Source: Defluviitalea saccharophila (GTDB taxonomy: Bacteria; Bacillota; Clostridia; Lachnospirales; Defluviitaleaceae). Taken from it: a DNA stretch of 64,000 bases. The stretch covers positions 248,001-312,000 of the forward strand of contig NZ_CP121687.1 in the NCBI RefSeq assembly GCF_038396635.1. Reading direction: 5' to 3'. The notes beneath the pieces are model-generated. The model did no database searches and was not told the DNA's origin. It saw nothing but the letters and a program-made list of their open reading frames with translations. Of this stretch, positions 1 to 8,617 are shown in pieces; the first letter of the stretch is position 1, and each line of letters opens with the position of its first letter. The position numbers and the translations under genes are program-made.

Positions 1-2295
1 GAAGGATTTGCAAAAGCTACTGACAATCCTCGTTTTGCTTATGATTCATATAGAAGATTTATTCAAATGTTCTCTGATGTTGTTATGGGCATTCCTAAGT
101 CTAAATTCGAAAGAGTTTTAGATGAAATTAAAGAAGAAAAAGGTGTAGAATACGATACTGAGTTAACAGCAGATGATATGAAAAATGTTGTTGCTCAATT
201 TAAAGAACTTTACAAACAAGAAAAGGGAGAAGATTTCCCACAAGATCCTAAGAAACAATTAATGGAAGCTGTTACAGCGGTATTCCGTTCCTGGAACAAT
301 CCTCGTGCGATCGTATACAGAAGAATGAATGACATTCCTAGCAGCTGGGGAACTGCTGTTAACGTTCAAATGATGGTATTTGGTAATATGGGTGAAACAT
401 CCGGTACAGGTGTTGCCTTCACAAGAAACCCTGCTACAGGAGAAAAAGCTATCTACGGAGAATACCTCATCAATGCTCAAGGAGAAGACGTTGTTGCTGG
501 TATCCGTACACCAAAACCAATCAAGACTTTAGAAGAAGATATGCCTGAAGTATATCAACAATTCATGGATATCGCTAACAAGCTTGAAAACCACTACAGA
601 GACATGCAAGACATGGAATTTACCATTGAAAATAAAAAATTATATTTCCTTCAAACTCGTAATGGTAAAAGAACAGCTGCAGCTGCATTAAAAATCGCTG
701 TTGATTTAGTTGAAGAAGGACTTATCACAGAAGAAGAAGCTTTACTTAAAGTAGATCCAAAACAATTAGACCAATTATTGCATCCTGCATTTGATGCTAA
801 GGCATTAAAAGCTGCTAAACCAATCGGAAGAGGTCTTCCAGCATCTCCAGGAGCTGCTGCAGGTAGAGTATACTTTACAGCTGATGATGCAAAAGCTGCT
901 AAAGAAGCAGGAGAAAGAGTTATCTTAGTACGTCTTGAAACATCTCCAGAAGATATTGAAGGAATGGTAGCTGCTCAAGGTATCTTAACTGCTCGTGGAG
1001 GTATGACATCTCATGCTGCCGTAGTAGCAAGAGGTATGGGAACATGCTGCGTATCCGGACTTGGAGAAATTAAAATCAATGAAGAAGAAAAGTATTTCAC
1101 ATTAGGTGGACAAACTTTCCATGAAGGAGATTACATTTCTTTAGACGGTTCTACAGGTAATGTTTACGGAGAAGACATTCCAACTGTTGAGCCAGAAATC
1201 TCTGGCGATTTTGCTAAATTCATGGGATGGGCTGACAAAGTAAGAACACTTCAAGTTAGAACAAATGCTGATACACCAAAAGATGCTAGAGTTGCAGTAG
1301 AATTTGGTGCAGAAGGAATTGGTTTAACTCGTACAGAGCATATGTTCTTTGAAGAAGATCGTATTCCTAAAGTACGTAAGATGATCCTTGCTAAGACAGA
1401 AGAAGAAAGAAGAAAAGCTTTAGAGGCACTTCTTCCATTACAAAGAGAAGACTTCATTGGAATTTATGAAGCTATGGAAGGACGTCCTGTAACTGTACGT
1501 CTTCTTGACCCACCATTACATGAGTTCTTACCTCAAGCAGATGAAGATATCAAAGCTTTAGCTCAAGATATGGGAGTAACATTTGAAGAATTAAAAGCTA
1601 CTGTAGAATCCTTACATGAATTCAACCCAATGATGGGTCATCGTGGATGCCGTTTGGCAGTATCTTATCCAGAAATTGCAGAAATGCAAGCTAGAGCAAT
1701 TATTGAAGCTGCTGTACAAGTTAAGAAAGACAAAGGATATGATATCGTACCTGAAATCATGATTCCTTTAGTTGGAGACGTTAAAGAATTAGCATACGTT
1801 AAATCCGTAGTTGTAAAAACAGCTGATGAAATCATTAAAGAAGCAGGAATCGAATTAACTTATAAAGTTGGTACAATGATTGAAATCCCAAGAGCAGCAG
1901 TAACTGCAGACGAAATTGCAAAAGAAGCTGAATTCTTCTCCTTTGGTACAAACGACTTAACACAAATGACCTTTGGATTCTCCCGTGACGATGCAGGAAA
2001 ATTCTTAGACGATTATTATTCAAAACAAATTTATGAATCAGATCCATTTGCTAAATTAGACCAAACAGGTGTAGGAGCATTAATTGAAATGGCTGCACAA
2101 AAAGGCCGTTCTACAAGACCTGATATTAAATTAGGTATTTGTGGAGAACATGGTGGAGATCCATCTTCTATCGAATTCTGCCACAGACTTGGATTAAACT
2201 ATGTATCCTGTTCACCATTCCGTGTTCCAATCGCTAGATTAGCTGCTGCTCAAGCTGCAGTATCCGGTGGTCAAGCAAACCTTGGTCAAAAATAA
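1..2295 (+). CDS. ppdK: Pyruvate, phosphate dikinase (5'-truncated by window edge)
   Basis: Interconverts pyruvate, ATP and phosphate with PEP, AMP and pyrophosphate in the cytoplasm, in anaerobes often working in glycolysis. The reading frame is open from base 1, so about 764 residues are visible and roughly 110 N-terminal residues of the usual ~875 lie outside the window; the ATG at 67 is internal. Seen: end of the ATP-grasp nucleotide-binding domain, the swivelling phosphohistidine domain with GGMTSHAAVVAR (catalytic His codon 1012-1014), and the C-terminal TIM barrel with GICGEHGGDP (catalytic Cys codon 2140-2142). A strong terminator follows directly. The last codons recur as a decayed copy at about 3846. 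Identification is secure. Confidence 0.97.
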   Translation, partial: EGFAKATDNPRFAYDSYRRFIQMFSDVVMGIPKSKFERVLDEIKEEKGVEYDTELTADDMKNVVAQFKELYKQEKGEDFPQDPKKQLMEAVTAVFRSWNNPRAIVYRRMNDIPSSWGTAVNVQMMVFGNMGETSGTGVAFTRNPATGEKAIYGEYLINAQGEDVVAGIRTPKPIKTLEEDMPEVYQQFMDIANKLENHYRDMQDMEFTIENKKLYFLQTRNGKRTAAAALKIAVDLVEEGLITEEEALLKVDPKQLDQLLHPAFDAKALKAAKPIGRGLPASPGAAAGRVYFTADDAKAAKEAGERVILVRLETSPEDIEGMVAAQGILTARGGMTSHAAVVARGMGTCCVSGLGEIKINEEEKYFTLGGQTFHEGDYISLDGSTGNVYGEDIPTVEPEISGDFAKFMGWADKVRTLQVRTNADTPKDARVAVEFGAEGIGLTRTEHMFFEEDRIPKVRKMILAKTEEERRKALEALLPLQREDFIGIYEAMEGRPVTVRLLDPPLHEFLPQADEDIKALAQDMGVTFEELKATVESLHEFNPMMGHRGCRLAVSYPEIAEMQARAIIEAAVQVKKDKGYDIVPEIMIPLVGDVKELAYVKSVVVKTADEIIKEAGIELTYKVGTMIEIPRAAVTADEIAKEAEFFSFGTNDLTQMTFGFSRDDAGKFLDDYYSKQIYESDPFAKLDQTGVGALIEMAAQKGRSTRPDIKLGICGEHGGDPSSIEFCHRLGLNYVSCSPFRVPIARLAAAQAAVSGGQANLGQK

Positions 2296-2312
2296 TAAAT
2301 ATATGCACTAGA

Positions 2313-2344
2313 AAAGCGTAAGACAATTGTCTTGCGCTTTTTTT
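2313..2344 (+). terminator. Rho-independent terminator of ppdK
   Basis: AAGCGTAAGACAA pairs with TTGTCTTGCGCTT (13 bp, one G-U) and runs into seven T. The same hairpin is repeated exactly at 3919-3949. Confidence 0.92.
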
Positions 2345-2345
2345 G

Positions 2346-2853
2346 TGCTAAAATTATGTTTCTTTGTTAATAGGGCTCTTTGTCAATAGTTGGGGAGGGA
2401 TTTATTCAAATGAGGTATTATGGAAGAAAAAATGTGCTAAAAGCTATTATGGAACACCTTCTGATAGAATATTAGTATGAAGTTTAGACAGGTCTTATTG
2501 TGTGCAGTATAGCTTCCTTAAGGAAGGATATTAAATCAATAGTAAGTTTTTTTGCACAGACTCAAGAAAAGAATATAGAATTGTTCATAAAGAAGGAGAA
2601 TCTGGTCTCGGGAAGTCAACTAGGTAAATATGCACTTACCTCTATCATTCATGTTCCATATTTGTGAATATAGTGAATGGTCTATCTCGTACTCCTATAT
2701 GAATTGGAATTAGTGTGCTGTCACTTAATAAGGTTAAGACTCAGTGCATTTTTTGCTATATAATTTTGTAATTATAATATATTTAAGTGTAAAAATTTGT
2801 TATAATGAACATTAGTATAATAGTGTACAAAAGATATTATTGGGGGCATCAGT
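2346..2853. other. 508-bp gene-free stretch, decayed accessory DNA
   Basis: No open frame of useful length is seen on either strand. GGGCTCTTTGTCAATAGTTG at 2373-2392 resembles the terminal inverted repeats of ISL3-family insertion sequences (from memory of the family), but no matching opposite end or transposase was found. A 21-codon frame at 2410-2475 follows a GGGGAGGGA sequence but resembles nothing I know. A terminator-like hairpin at 2714-2754 suggests that a now-broken gene once ended here. The rest is the AT-rich leader of the CPBP gene with TATAAT at 2801 and 2816 but no convincing -35 box. Confidence 0.5.
2714..2754 (+). terminator. Terminator-like hairpin
   Basis: TGTGCTG (2714-2720) pairs with CAGTGCA (2742-2748, two G-U), with an inner CTTAA/TTAAG helix across a 3x3 internal loop, followed by TTTTTT. 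No intact gene lies upstream of it after the ppdK terminator. Confidence 0.5.
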
Positions 2854-3726
2854 ATGAAAGAAAATAAGCATTTAAATGTTGTGAAATCAATCATAATCAT
2901 TTACTTAATATGTTTCATGTTTAGAGCAGTTGAATACATGTTTATTCGTACAGATCAAAGCATCTTCGGCGAGGCGTTTATACATAAATTGGCAGGTATC
3001 CTCGTGCTCATGTTGGCATTAAGATATTTTTCACTAAACAGGTCGGAAGTCGGCCTTTCAGTCAAGTCGGCAGACAAATATGCTCTCTATGGCCTGCTGC
3101 TTGGTGCAGCAGTGTTCATGATCGCCTATGGGACTGAGTTTTTTATACAAGTATCAAGAGGCAGCAGTCCTTCCATACAAATTTATGTGACGAGCTATAC
3201 GGTTAATGGCAATCAAGGCAGGCAAACAGGTCTATTGTTTTTTGCTTTTTGTATTATTGGGAATCTTATCAATGTTGTTATGGAAGAAGGTATCTTTCGC
3301 GGGTTATTTATCAGACTTTATGAAACAAGATATTCCTTTATTAAAGCGGTCACTTTTTCATCTATCCTATTTGGCATTTGGCATATCGCTGCTCCTGTAC
3401 GCAGCTTGTTGGATGGAGATATAAGTACGTCCGGGGCGGTGATGTCTGCCATAATACTTTTTTTAACAACAGGAATAACAGGAGCAAAATTCTGTTTGCT
3501 TACTAAAATTACGGGTTCGCTCTGGATGCCTATGACTGATCACTTTTTCAATAACACCATTATCAATCTTATGCATGTCGTAACACTTTCTGGAACCGAT
3601 GAATTACAGGTAATCCGCATTTCCATTGCTCAAACCATATCGTTTCTGATTGTCCTTTTCATTTATTGGAAAAGCGGGGCACACCACAAGCAGACATTCG
3701 GCACATATATAGGGAATTATATCTGA
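2854..3726 (+). CDS. CPBP-family intramembrane metalloprotease (Abi-like)
   Basis: Predicted polytopic membrane protein of 290 residues with about eight hydrophobic segments. It carries the three CPBP (CAAX protease / bacteriocin-processing, formerly Abi) motifs: EEGIFRG at 144-150 (EExxxR), FGIWHIAAP around His177, and DHFFNN at 229-234. In characterised relatives these glutamates and histidines bind the catalytic metal; known roles include prenyl-protein-type proteolysis and bacteriocin self-immunity. The substrate here is unknown. The ATG is preceded by TTGGGGGC. No bacteriocin, regulator or transporter gene is adjacent. It lies between ppdK and a decayed duplicate of the ppdK tail, and by eye its coding is less AT-biased than its neighbours, both consistent with acquisition by transfer. 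Confidence 0.85.
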   Translation: MKENKHLNVVKSIIIIYLICFMFRAVEYMFIRTDQSIFGEAFIHKLAGILVLMLALRYFSLNRSEVGLSVKSADKYALYGLLLGAAVFMIAYGTEFFIQVSRGSSPSIQIYVTSYTVNGNQGRQTGLLFFAFCIIGNLINVVMEEGIFRGLFIRLYETRYSFIKAVTFSSILFGIWHIAAPVRSLLDGDISTSGAVMSAIILFLTTGITGAKFCLLTKITGSLWMPMTDHFFNNTIINLMHVVTLSGTDELQVIRISIAQTISFLIVLFIYWKSGAHHKQTFGTYIGNYI

Positions 3727-3845
3727 CCACAACCAGGAGATGCTATGAGAACAATTTTGAAGGTAGCTATTGATTGGATTAACAGACGTATAGTTTATGG
3801 CTTGCAAGAAGTGTTCTAGAATGTGAAAAAAGACGATAGGTTTAT

Positions 3846-3905
3846 TATGATAGCAGCTACTCAAGCTGCAATAACTGGTGGACAAGGAAACCTGGTCAAA
3901 AATAA
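3846..3905 (+). pseudogene. Decayed 3' fragment of ppdK
   Basis: Frame reads IAATQAAITGGQGN, matching the ppdK C-terminus LAAAQAAVSGGQAN, then one T is lost (AACCTGG against AACCTTGG) so the frame shifts before the stop. The coding part has drifted clearly while the downstream terminator stem is identical. No other ppdK sequence is present upstream of it, so it is a relic of at most ~60 bp of coding sequence. Confidence 0.85.
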
Positions 3906-3918
3906 TATATGGACTAGA

Positions 3919-3949
3919 AAAGCGTAAGACAATTGTCTTGCGCTTTTTT
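3919..3949 (+). terminator. Duplicate ppdK-type terminator
   Basis: The same AAGCGTAAGACAA / TTGTCTTGCGCTT stem as after ppdK, followed by six T. The exact repeat between the copies is 37 bp (2307-2343 and 3913-3949) and similarity continues beyond the T-run. Confidence 0.88.
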
Positions 3950-3992
3950 GTACTAAAATCATGTTTTTTTCTGAGAGAAAATATTTAGAACT

Positions 3993-4023
3993 ATGTTTCA
4001 TGTCGAAAAAATCATGTTTCATG
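3993..4023 (+). promoter_or_regulatory. Paired direct repeat upstream of lemA-like gene
   Basis: ATGTTTCATG occurs at 3993-4002 and again at 4014-4023, start to start 21 bp (two helical turns), 90 bp before the LemA-like start. A tandem repeat in phase is typical of an operator; no binding protein can be named. Confidence 0.3.
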
Positions 4024-4112
4024 CAGAGGACGGTTTTCTTGGCAAAATTATGATAGATTAATTATAAGGGAATGTTCCCTGTACACTACTCGCATAGGAA
4101 TGGAGGAACGTT

Positions 4113-4676
4113 ATGCTACAAAATCTCATCGCAATCATCGCAATTGCTGTAGGCATTGTTCTATGGGTAAGAGCTACACAACGTAAGTTGGTAATTCTCG
4201 ATGAAAATCTCAGGAATGCTATGAGTCAAATAGGGGTGCAGCTTTCAAGTCGTTTTGATGCACTGATGCAGCTTTTGGATTTAACAAAGGATTATTCCAG
4301 GGACGACATTGAAATCCTGATTGAAACAATCCAATCCAGAAGAACTGTGATTACAGCAAAATCTACAGCGGACGATGTGATTTGCCAGGAAGGGCTTATT
4401 TCTGAAGCTTTGCTCAAAATTGAAATGGTAACAGAACAATATCCAGGATTAAAGACAAGCCCAAATTACATCAAAACTATGGATGCAGTGCAAACTTTTG
4501 ATAACATGGTACGAACTAGCCGCTTAATTTATAACGACAGTGTGGCAAAATTGAACCAAGAAATTCGAATGTTCCCTGTGTCAATGATTGCTGGGGTATT
4601 GGGTTTTAGGAAAAGAGACTATCTAGATGATCAGGGGACTAAGGCGGGCATATCAAGTATAAAACGCGTTGCATAG
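4113..4676 (+). CDS. LemA family protein
   Basis: 187 residues, a usual length for the family. One N-terminal transmembrane segment (about 2-19) is followed by a helical extracytoplasmic domain. The C-terminal half has the family signature: RLIYNDSVAKLNQ at 137-149 and FPVSMIAGVLGFRKRDY at 154-170. LemA proteins are membrane-anchored helical-bundle proteins of unclear biochemical role, sometimes linked to envelope stress or encoded with TPM-domain or peptidase genes; none is adjacent here, so it appears to be transcribed alone. The start is supported by GGAGGAACG. The N-terminal repeat region is less typical (SSRFDALMQLLDL rather than the usual RRxDLIPNLV), so family assignment is firmer than any function. 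Confidence 0.85.
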   Translation: MLQNLIAIIAIAVGIVLWVRATQRKLVILDENLRNAMSQIGVQLSSRFDALMQLLDLTKDYSRDDIEILIETIQSRRTVITAKSTADDVICQEGLISEALLKIEMVTEQYPGLKTSPNYIKTMDAVQTFDNMVRTSRLIYNDSVAKLNQEIRMFPVSMIAGVLGFRKRDYLDDQGTKAGISSIKRVA

Positions 4677-4759
4677 TGACCATCCCTACTGGACGGTGAT
4701 TTAATCCAACTAAAAGCGATTTATACCAGCTATGAGTGAATAGAGGTAGTGAAATTATT

Positions 4760-4790
4760 AGGGTGTCGGCAGAAGTACTGCTGAGACCCT
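4760..4790 (+). terminator. Possible terminator after lemA-like gene
   Basis: AGGGTGTC (4760-4767) faces GAGACCCT (4783-4790), with an inner GCAG-AAGTA-CTGC hairpin. The following tract TTGTCGTTTATT is a weak U-run, so the stem is good but terminator function is uncertain. Confidence 0.35.
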
Positions 4791-5058
4791 TGTCGTTTAT
4801 TCTGATTAAAAAGCAGGCATGAACATTGACAAAGATGCTAGAAAGGGAGATAACATTAAGAAAGAATCAGATGACAGTTATTAGAATTATCATTTAATTA
4901 TTGATAATCGTATAGAAAAATGCAATTGCAAAGTCAAATTATGAATGGTGCAATAAAATTATTACAAAAAGACGATAAAAAAATACTGAAATCTTAACTA
5001 ACTTAAATGAATCTGTTGAAAAAAACGTAGTATTGTTATAAACTATTAAAGGATGAAT

Positions 5059-5086
5059 TTGAATATTTACTTTTGTAATAATTCAA
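5059..5086 (+). promoter_or_regulatory. Imperfect palindrome upstream of TRAP operon
   Basis: TTGAATATTTAC and GTAATAATTCAA form 12-nt arms (10 of 12 pairing) around TTTT, 34 bp before the TAXI gene. Could be an operator or a leader hairpin; no T-run follows. Confidence 0.3.
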
Positions 5087-5120
5087 GATTCAAAATTTTG
5101 TTATTGAAGGAGGACGATTT

Positions 5121-6068
5121 ATGAAAAAGAATTTAGGTTTCTTAATGTCCATGGTACTGATGGTTTCTTTAGTTATATCGGGCTGTGGAGGAAAGACTAC
5201 CCTTAAGATGGCTACTGGAGGTACAACAGGTACATATTATGCTTACAGTGGAACAGTTTCTCAGATACTTAGTCAAAAAATCAATAATTTAAACTTTAAC
5301 GTACAATCTACAGGTGCTTCTAAAGCTAACATCTACCTTGTATCCGATGAGGAAGCAGATATTGCTATAGTTCAAAATGATGTTATGTATTATGCTTATA
5401 ATGGTATCGATCTTTTCGAGGGAGAAAAAGTTAGTGGATTCTCTGCTATGGCTGGTGTTTATGCGGAAGTTTGTCAAGTAGTAGCGAAGAGTGGAATTAC
5501 TTCCATTGAAGATCTTAGAGGCAAACGTGTTTCTGTAGGTGACGTTGGTTCCGGAGTGGAGTTTAACGCACGTCAAATCCTTGAGGCATATGGTATGACA
5601 TTTGACGATATTGTTGTCAGCAACTTAAGCTTTGGTGATAGTGCAACTGCATTAAAAGATGATAAAATTGATGCATTTTTCTGTGTTGCTGGAGCGCCTA
5701 CAACTGCAATTGTAGAGCTTGCAACATCTAATCAAATTAATTTGTTGGAAGTTGATGATGAACATGCAGCAAAATTAATTGAGAAATATCCTTTCTATAC
5801 GAAGTTCTCTGTTCCTGGAGGATCTTATAAAGGTGTTGATAATGAGGTTCAGACTGTAGCCGTAGTCGCAACTTACATTGTTTCTGACAGTCTAAGTGAA
5901 GATTTGGTTTACAATATGACAAAAGCACTTTTTGAAAATGCTGAAGAAATTGCAAAGGCACATCCGAAGGGTGCAGAACTAGATCCTGCATATTCAGTTT
6001 CCAGTATCTCCATACCATTGCATCCCGGTGCAGAAAAGTATTATAAAGAAATCGGCGTTTTGAAATAA
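5121..6068 (+). CDS. TAXI-family TRAP transporter solute-binding lipoprotein
   Basis: Extracytoplasmic substrate receptor of a TRAP transporter. The signal peptide ends in the lipobox LVISGC with lipidated Cys22, as expected in a Gram-positive cell. Residues 28-45 (KMATGGTTGTYYAYSGTV) are the TAXI-type start of the mature domain, and TSIEDLRGKRVSVGDVGSGVE is a conserved TAXI block. At 315 residues it is of normal length. The ATG is preceded by GAAGGAGGACGA. It is the first gene of an operon with a DUF1850 protein and a fused DctQM permease. Characterised TAXI systems take up acidic amino acids or dicarboxylates, but the substrate here cannot be read from sequence. Confidence 0.93.
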   Translation: MKKNLGFLMSMVLMVSLVISGCGGKTTLKMATGGTTGTYYAYSGTVSQILSQKINNLNFNVQSTGASKANIYLVSDEEADIAIVQNDVMYYAYNGIDLFEGEKVSGFSAMAGVYAEVCQVVAKSGITSIEDLRGKRVSVGDVGSGVEFNARQILEAYGMTFDDIVVSNLSFGDSATALKDDKIDAFFCVAGAPTTAIVELATSNQINLLEVDDEHAAKLIEKYPFYTKFSVPGGSYKGVDNEVQTVAVVATYIVSDSLSEDLVYNMTKALFENAEEIAKAHPKGAELDPAYSVSSISIPLHPGAEKYYKEIGVLK

Positions 6069-6604
6069 TGCAAAGAAATACTTGGTTGACGGGGACCGCG
6101 ATCGTGTTTATAATATTCACGGTCTCCGTTATTTTATTCTTTTCTATTTCCACTCCATGTTTGATTCTAAAAAATGGTGATACGGGGGAAGTCATCACAT
6201 CTTTTTCCATTAAAGATGGAGATGAATTTTCTGTTACCTTCATCCATTCTGTGAATAATAGTCCAGTAACCGATGTTTACCAAATTCGGAAGAGTAAAAT
6301 CTATGTTGACCGAACAATTTATTATGCTTTTGGCGCTGGGGTACAGACAGAAATAGAAGAAGGGCAGTCTCTTGAATACGGTCAGGATGGCTCTATGATT
6401 GTCAGTGGTTTTAATAGGTTAATGGACCGTCTTTCTTATATTGTTGGAACGGTTTCCGACCATACCTTACAGATTCATGGACAAGATATTAGTTTACGAG
6501 AGCTTTGTGGGAAAAATACTACTGTTCAATTTGTGATTGGACGAAGATTTTTCGCTTTATACCTGTTCGAAATGATGAACCAGGTATTAAATGAATTTTT
6601 TTGA
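6068..6604 (+). CDS. DUF1850 domain protein of TAXI-TRAP operon
   Basis: 178 residues with one N-terminal membrane anchor (about 9-28) and an outward domain. FIHSVNNSPVTDVY at 58-71 is the typical DUF1850 block, close to the family's HS(V/E)..sPV.d.y pattern. Its ATG shares one base with the TAXI stop codon (TAATG), implying translational coupling and matched amounts. DUF1850 proteins are encoded almost only with TAXI-type TRAP systems, so a role as accessory or assembly subunit is inferred; no biochemical function is established to my knowledge. The C-terminal ~20 residues are hydrophobic. Confidence 0.8.
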   Translation: MQRNTWLTGTAIVFIIFTVSVILFFSISTPCLILKNGDTGEVITSFSIKDGDEFSVTFIHSVNNSPVTDVYQIRKSKIYVDRTIYYAFGAGVQTEIEEGQSLEYGQDGSMIVSGFNRLMDRLSYIVGTVSDHTLQIHGQDISLRELCGKNTTVQFVIGRRFFALYLFEMMNQVLNEFF

Positions 6605-6658
6605 TGCGGTTTTTGATTTGGAATAGGTATAATATTTTAACAACAAGGAGGATGATGT

Positions 6659-8608
6659 ATGTCTGAAGTAAAGCACACGCCCCATTCTTTAATGGAGGAA
6701 GCAGAACAAATAGATGTAGATGCCCTTATGGCTGAATATGATCGTGAATCTAATACGAGGCACTATACTGGTGTACCCAGAAATATCATTCGCTGCATCT
6801 TAGTTGCATTTTCAGTGTATATATTTTATATGAATCTTTTAAGTGTTTGGCCGGAGCAAATCCGTAGAGCTTCTTTCGTAGGATTTATTGTTTTTATGGC
6901 TTTTGCCCTTTATCCTGCTAAAAAGAAATCTGCAAAACGTGAGAATTTTGTACCGTGGTACGATATAGTGCTAGGTCTTGTTGGATCAGCTTGTTTTGCA
7001 TACTTTATAATAAACTTTGAAAGTATAGCAACAAAAGCTACCCGTATTACTCAAGTAGACGTTATTATTGGTGTTGTAGGATTACTTATTACTGCAGAAG
7101 TATGCAGAAGAGTAGTTGGTATTCCAATTTTAGTGGTTGCCGGTGCATTCATTGGATATGGTTTTTATGCAGGGTATTCACTTAAACGTATTGTATATAC
7201 ATTATTCTATACTCTTGATGGTATCATTGGTACTCCTATTGGTGTTTGTTCAACTTTTATTGTTTTGTTTATCATTTTAGGTTCATTTCTTGAAAAGACG
7301 AATATTGGTACCTTTTTTATTGATATAGCGAATTCTGTTGCGGGATGGGCAACAGGAGGACCTGCAAAAGTTGCTGTTATTTCCAGTGCTTTAGAAGGAA
7401 TGTATTCTGGTAGTTCTGTTGCAAATACTGTTGGTTCTGGTAGTGTTACTATTCCTGTAATGAAGAAGGCAGGATACGACAAAGATTTTGCGGCGGCAGT
7501 TGAGGCTGCTGCTTCAACTGGAGGACAAATTATGCCCCCAATTATGGGAGCTGCTGCATTCCTTATGGCTGAAATGACCGAGACAAGTTATGCTACAATT
7601 GCTTTAGCAGGTATTTTTCCCGCTATCCTTTACTTTAGTGGTATATTTCTAATGGTACATTTTGAAGCGAAGAAAACGGGACTTAAAGGACTTCCAAAGG
7701 AGCACATTCCTAATTTCTTTAAATTATTCTTCAAAAAAGGATATTTGTTCCTTCCAATTGTTGTATTGATTACAACTATGTCTATTGGGTATACTGCTTC
7801 AAGAGCTGCCTGTCTTGCTATATTAACTTCTATCGTTGTTAGTATGTTCCGGGAAGATACCAGGTTGACTCCAGAGACCTTTGTTGAAGCCTTGGAGAAT
7901 GGTGCGAAAAATACCATTGGAGTTGCTGCAGCATGTTCTATTGCGGGTATAATAGTAGGGGTTGTATCTCTTACAGGTATAGGTCTTAAGCTTGCTGATG
8001 GTTTGCTTGCTTTATCAGGTGGTATTAATATTATTGCGCTGTTCCTAACCATGATTGCTTGTATTATATTGGGAATGGGTGTGCCGACTACTGCAAACTA
8101 CGTAATTATGGCTACCATTACTGCACCGATTATATTGAAATTAATGCCGGAAACCCCACTTCTTGCTGCACACTTCTTTGTATTTTACTTCGGTGTTGTG
8201 GCAGACATTACACCGCCAGTAGCATTGGCGGCTTATGCGGGAGCAGCAATCTCTGGTGGAAATCCGATTCGTACCGGTGTGATTGCCACCAAGTTAGCTA
8301 TAACTGCATTTATCATTCCATACATGTTCGTTTTAAATCCTGCAATGTTGTTAGTAAATGCTACATTGCCACAGATTATTCAATTTACCATTACATCAAC
8401 GCTTGGTATGTTTGCTATTGCCGGTGGATTAGAAGGCTTTATGAAAACAAAACTTCCAATGTGGCAGAGAATCGTGGCTGTTTTTGGAGGACTTATGCTT
8501 ATAGAACCAAAGTTAATTACAGATATCATTGGTATTGTGATCATAGCCTTCATTATTTTTATCCAATTTGGCATGAAAACAAAAGACAAATCAGTAGAAC
8601 CTTGCTAA
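6659..8608 (+). CDS. TRAP transporter fused permease (DctQM type)
   Basis: Membrane component of the TAXI-TRAP system: 649 residues with roughly 16-18 hydrophobic segments, the length expected when the 4-TM small subunit (DctQ) is fused to the 12-TM large subunit (DctM). Signature stretches include SALEGMYSGSSVANTVGSGSV and AAASTGGQIMPPIMGAAAF, typical of the fused permeases, and LGMGVPTTANYVIMATITAP in the C-terminal half. AAGGAGGATGATGT precedes the ATG. It ends the operon, followed by a clear terminator. TRAP systems are secondary transporters powered by ion gradients, commonly sodium. Confidence 0.95.
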   Translation: MSEVKHTPHSLMEEAEQIDVDALMAEYDRESNTRHYTGVPRNIIRCILVAFSVYIFYMNLLSVWPEQIRRASFVGFIVFMAFALYPAKKKSAKRENFVPWYDIVLGLVGSACFAYFIINFESIATKATRITQVDVIIGVVGLLITAEVCRRVVGIPILVVAGAFIGYGFYAGYSLKRIVYTLFYTLDGIIGTPIGVCSTFIVLFIILGSFLEKTNIGTFFIDIANSVAGWATGGPAKVAVISSALEGMYSGSSVANTVGSGSVTIPVMKKAGYDKDFAAAVEAAASTGGQIMPPIMGAAAFLMAEMTETSYATIALAGIFPAILYFSGIFLMVHFEAKKTGLKGLPKEHIPNFFKLFFKKGYLFLPIVVLITTMSIGYTASRAACLAILTSIVVSMFREDTRLTPETFVEALENGAKNTIGVAAACSIAGIIVGVVSLTGIGLKLADGLLALSGGINIIALFLTMIACIILGMGVPTTANYVIMATITAPIILKLMPETPLLAAHFFVFYFGVVADITPPVALAAYAGAAISGGNPIRTGVIATKLAITAFIIPYMFVLNPAMLLVNATLPQIIQFTITSTLGMFAIAGGLEGFMKTKLPMWQRIVAVFGGLMLIEPKLITDIIGIVIIAFIIFIQFGMKTKDKSVEPC

Positions 8609-8617
8609 AATTCATTG

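Larger units (their letters stand above)
3727..4112. other. 386-bp gene-free stretch with ppdK-tail relic
   Basis: Holds, in order: about 120 bp without recognisable content, a frameshifted copy of the last ~18 codons of ppdK, a copy of the ppdK terminator, and an AT-rich leader for the LemA-like gene that contains a pair of 10-bp direct repeats. Confidence 0.7.
4677..5120. other. 444-bp gene-free stretch
   Basis: No gene is recognisable. Short frames such as 4819-4884 (21 codons) and a lysine-rich stretch around 4942-4997 look like decayed coding sequence. It contains the hairpin at 4760-4790 and the palindrome at 5059-5086. Confidence 0.5.

Noticed and set aside
2410-2475. 21-codon peptide after GGGGAGGGA
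   Set aside because: Too short and without any recognisable pattern; lies in decayed DNA.
3206-3424. 72-codon frame within the CPBP gene
   Set aside because: A shifted frame of the same hydrophobic gene; covers the protease motifs in the right frame.
5737-6243. 168-codon minus-strand frame across TAXI and DUF1850 genes
   Set aside because: Antisense shadow without ribosome site; both genes beneath have clear motifs.
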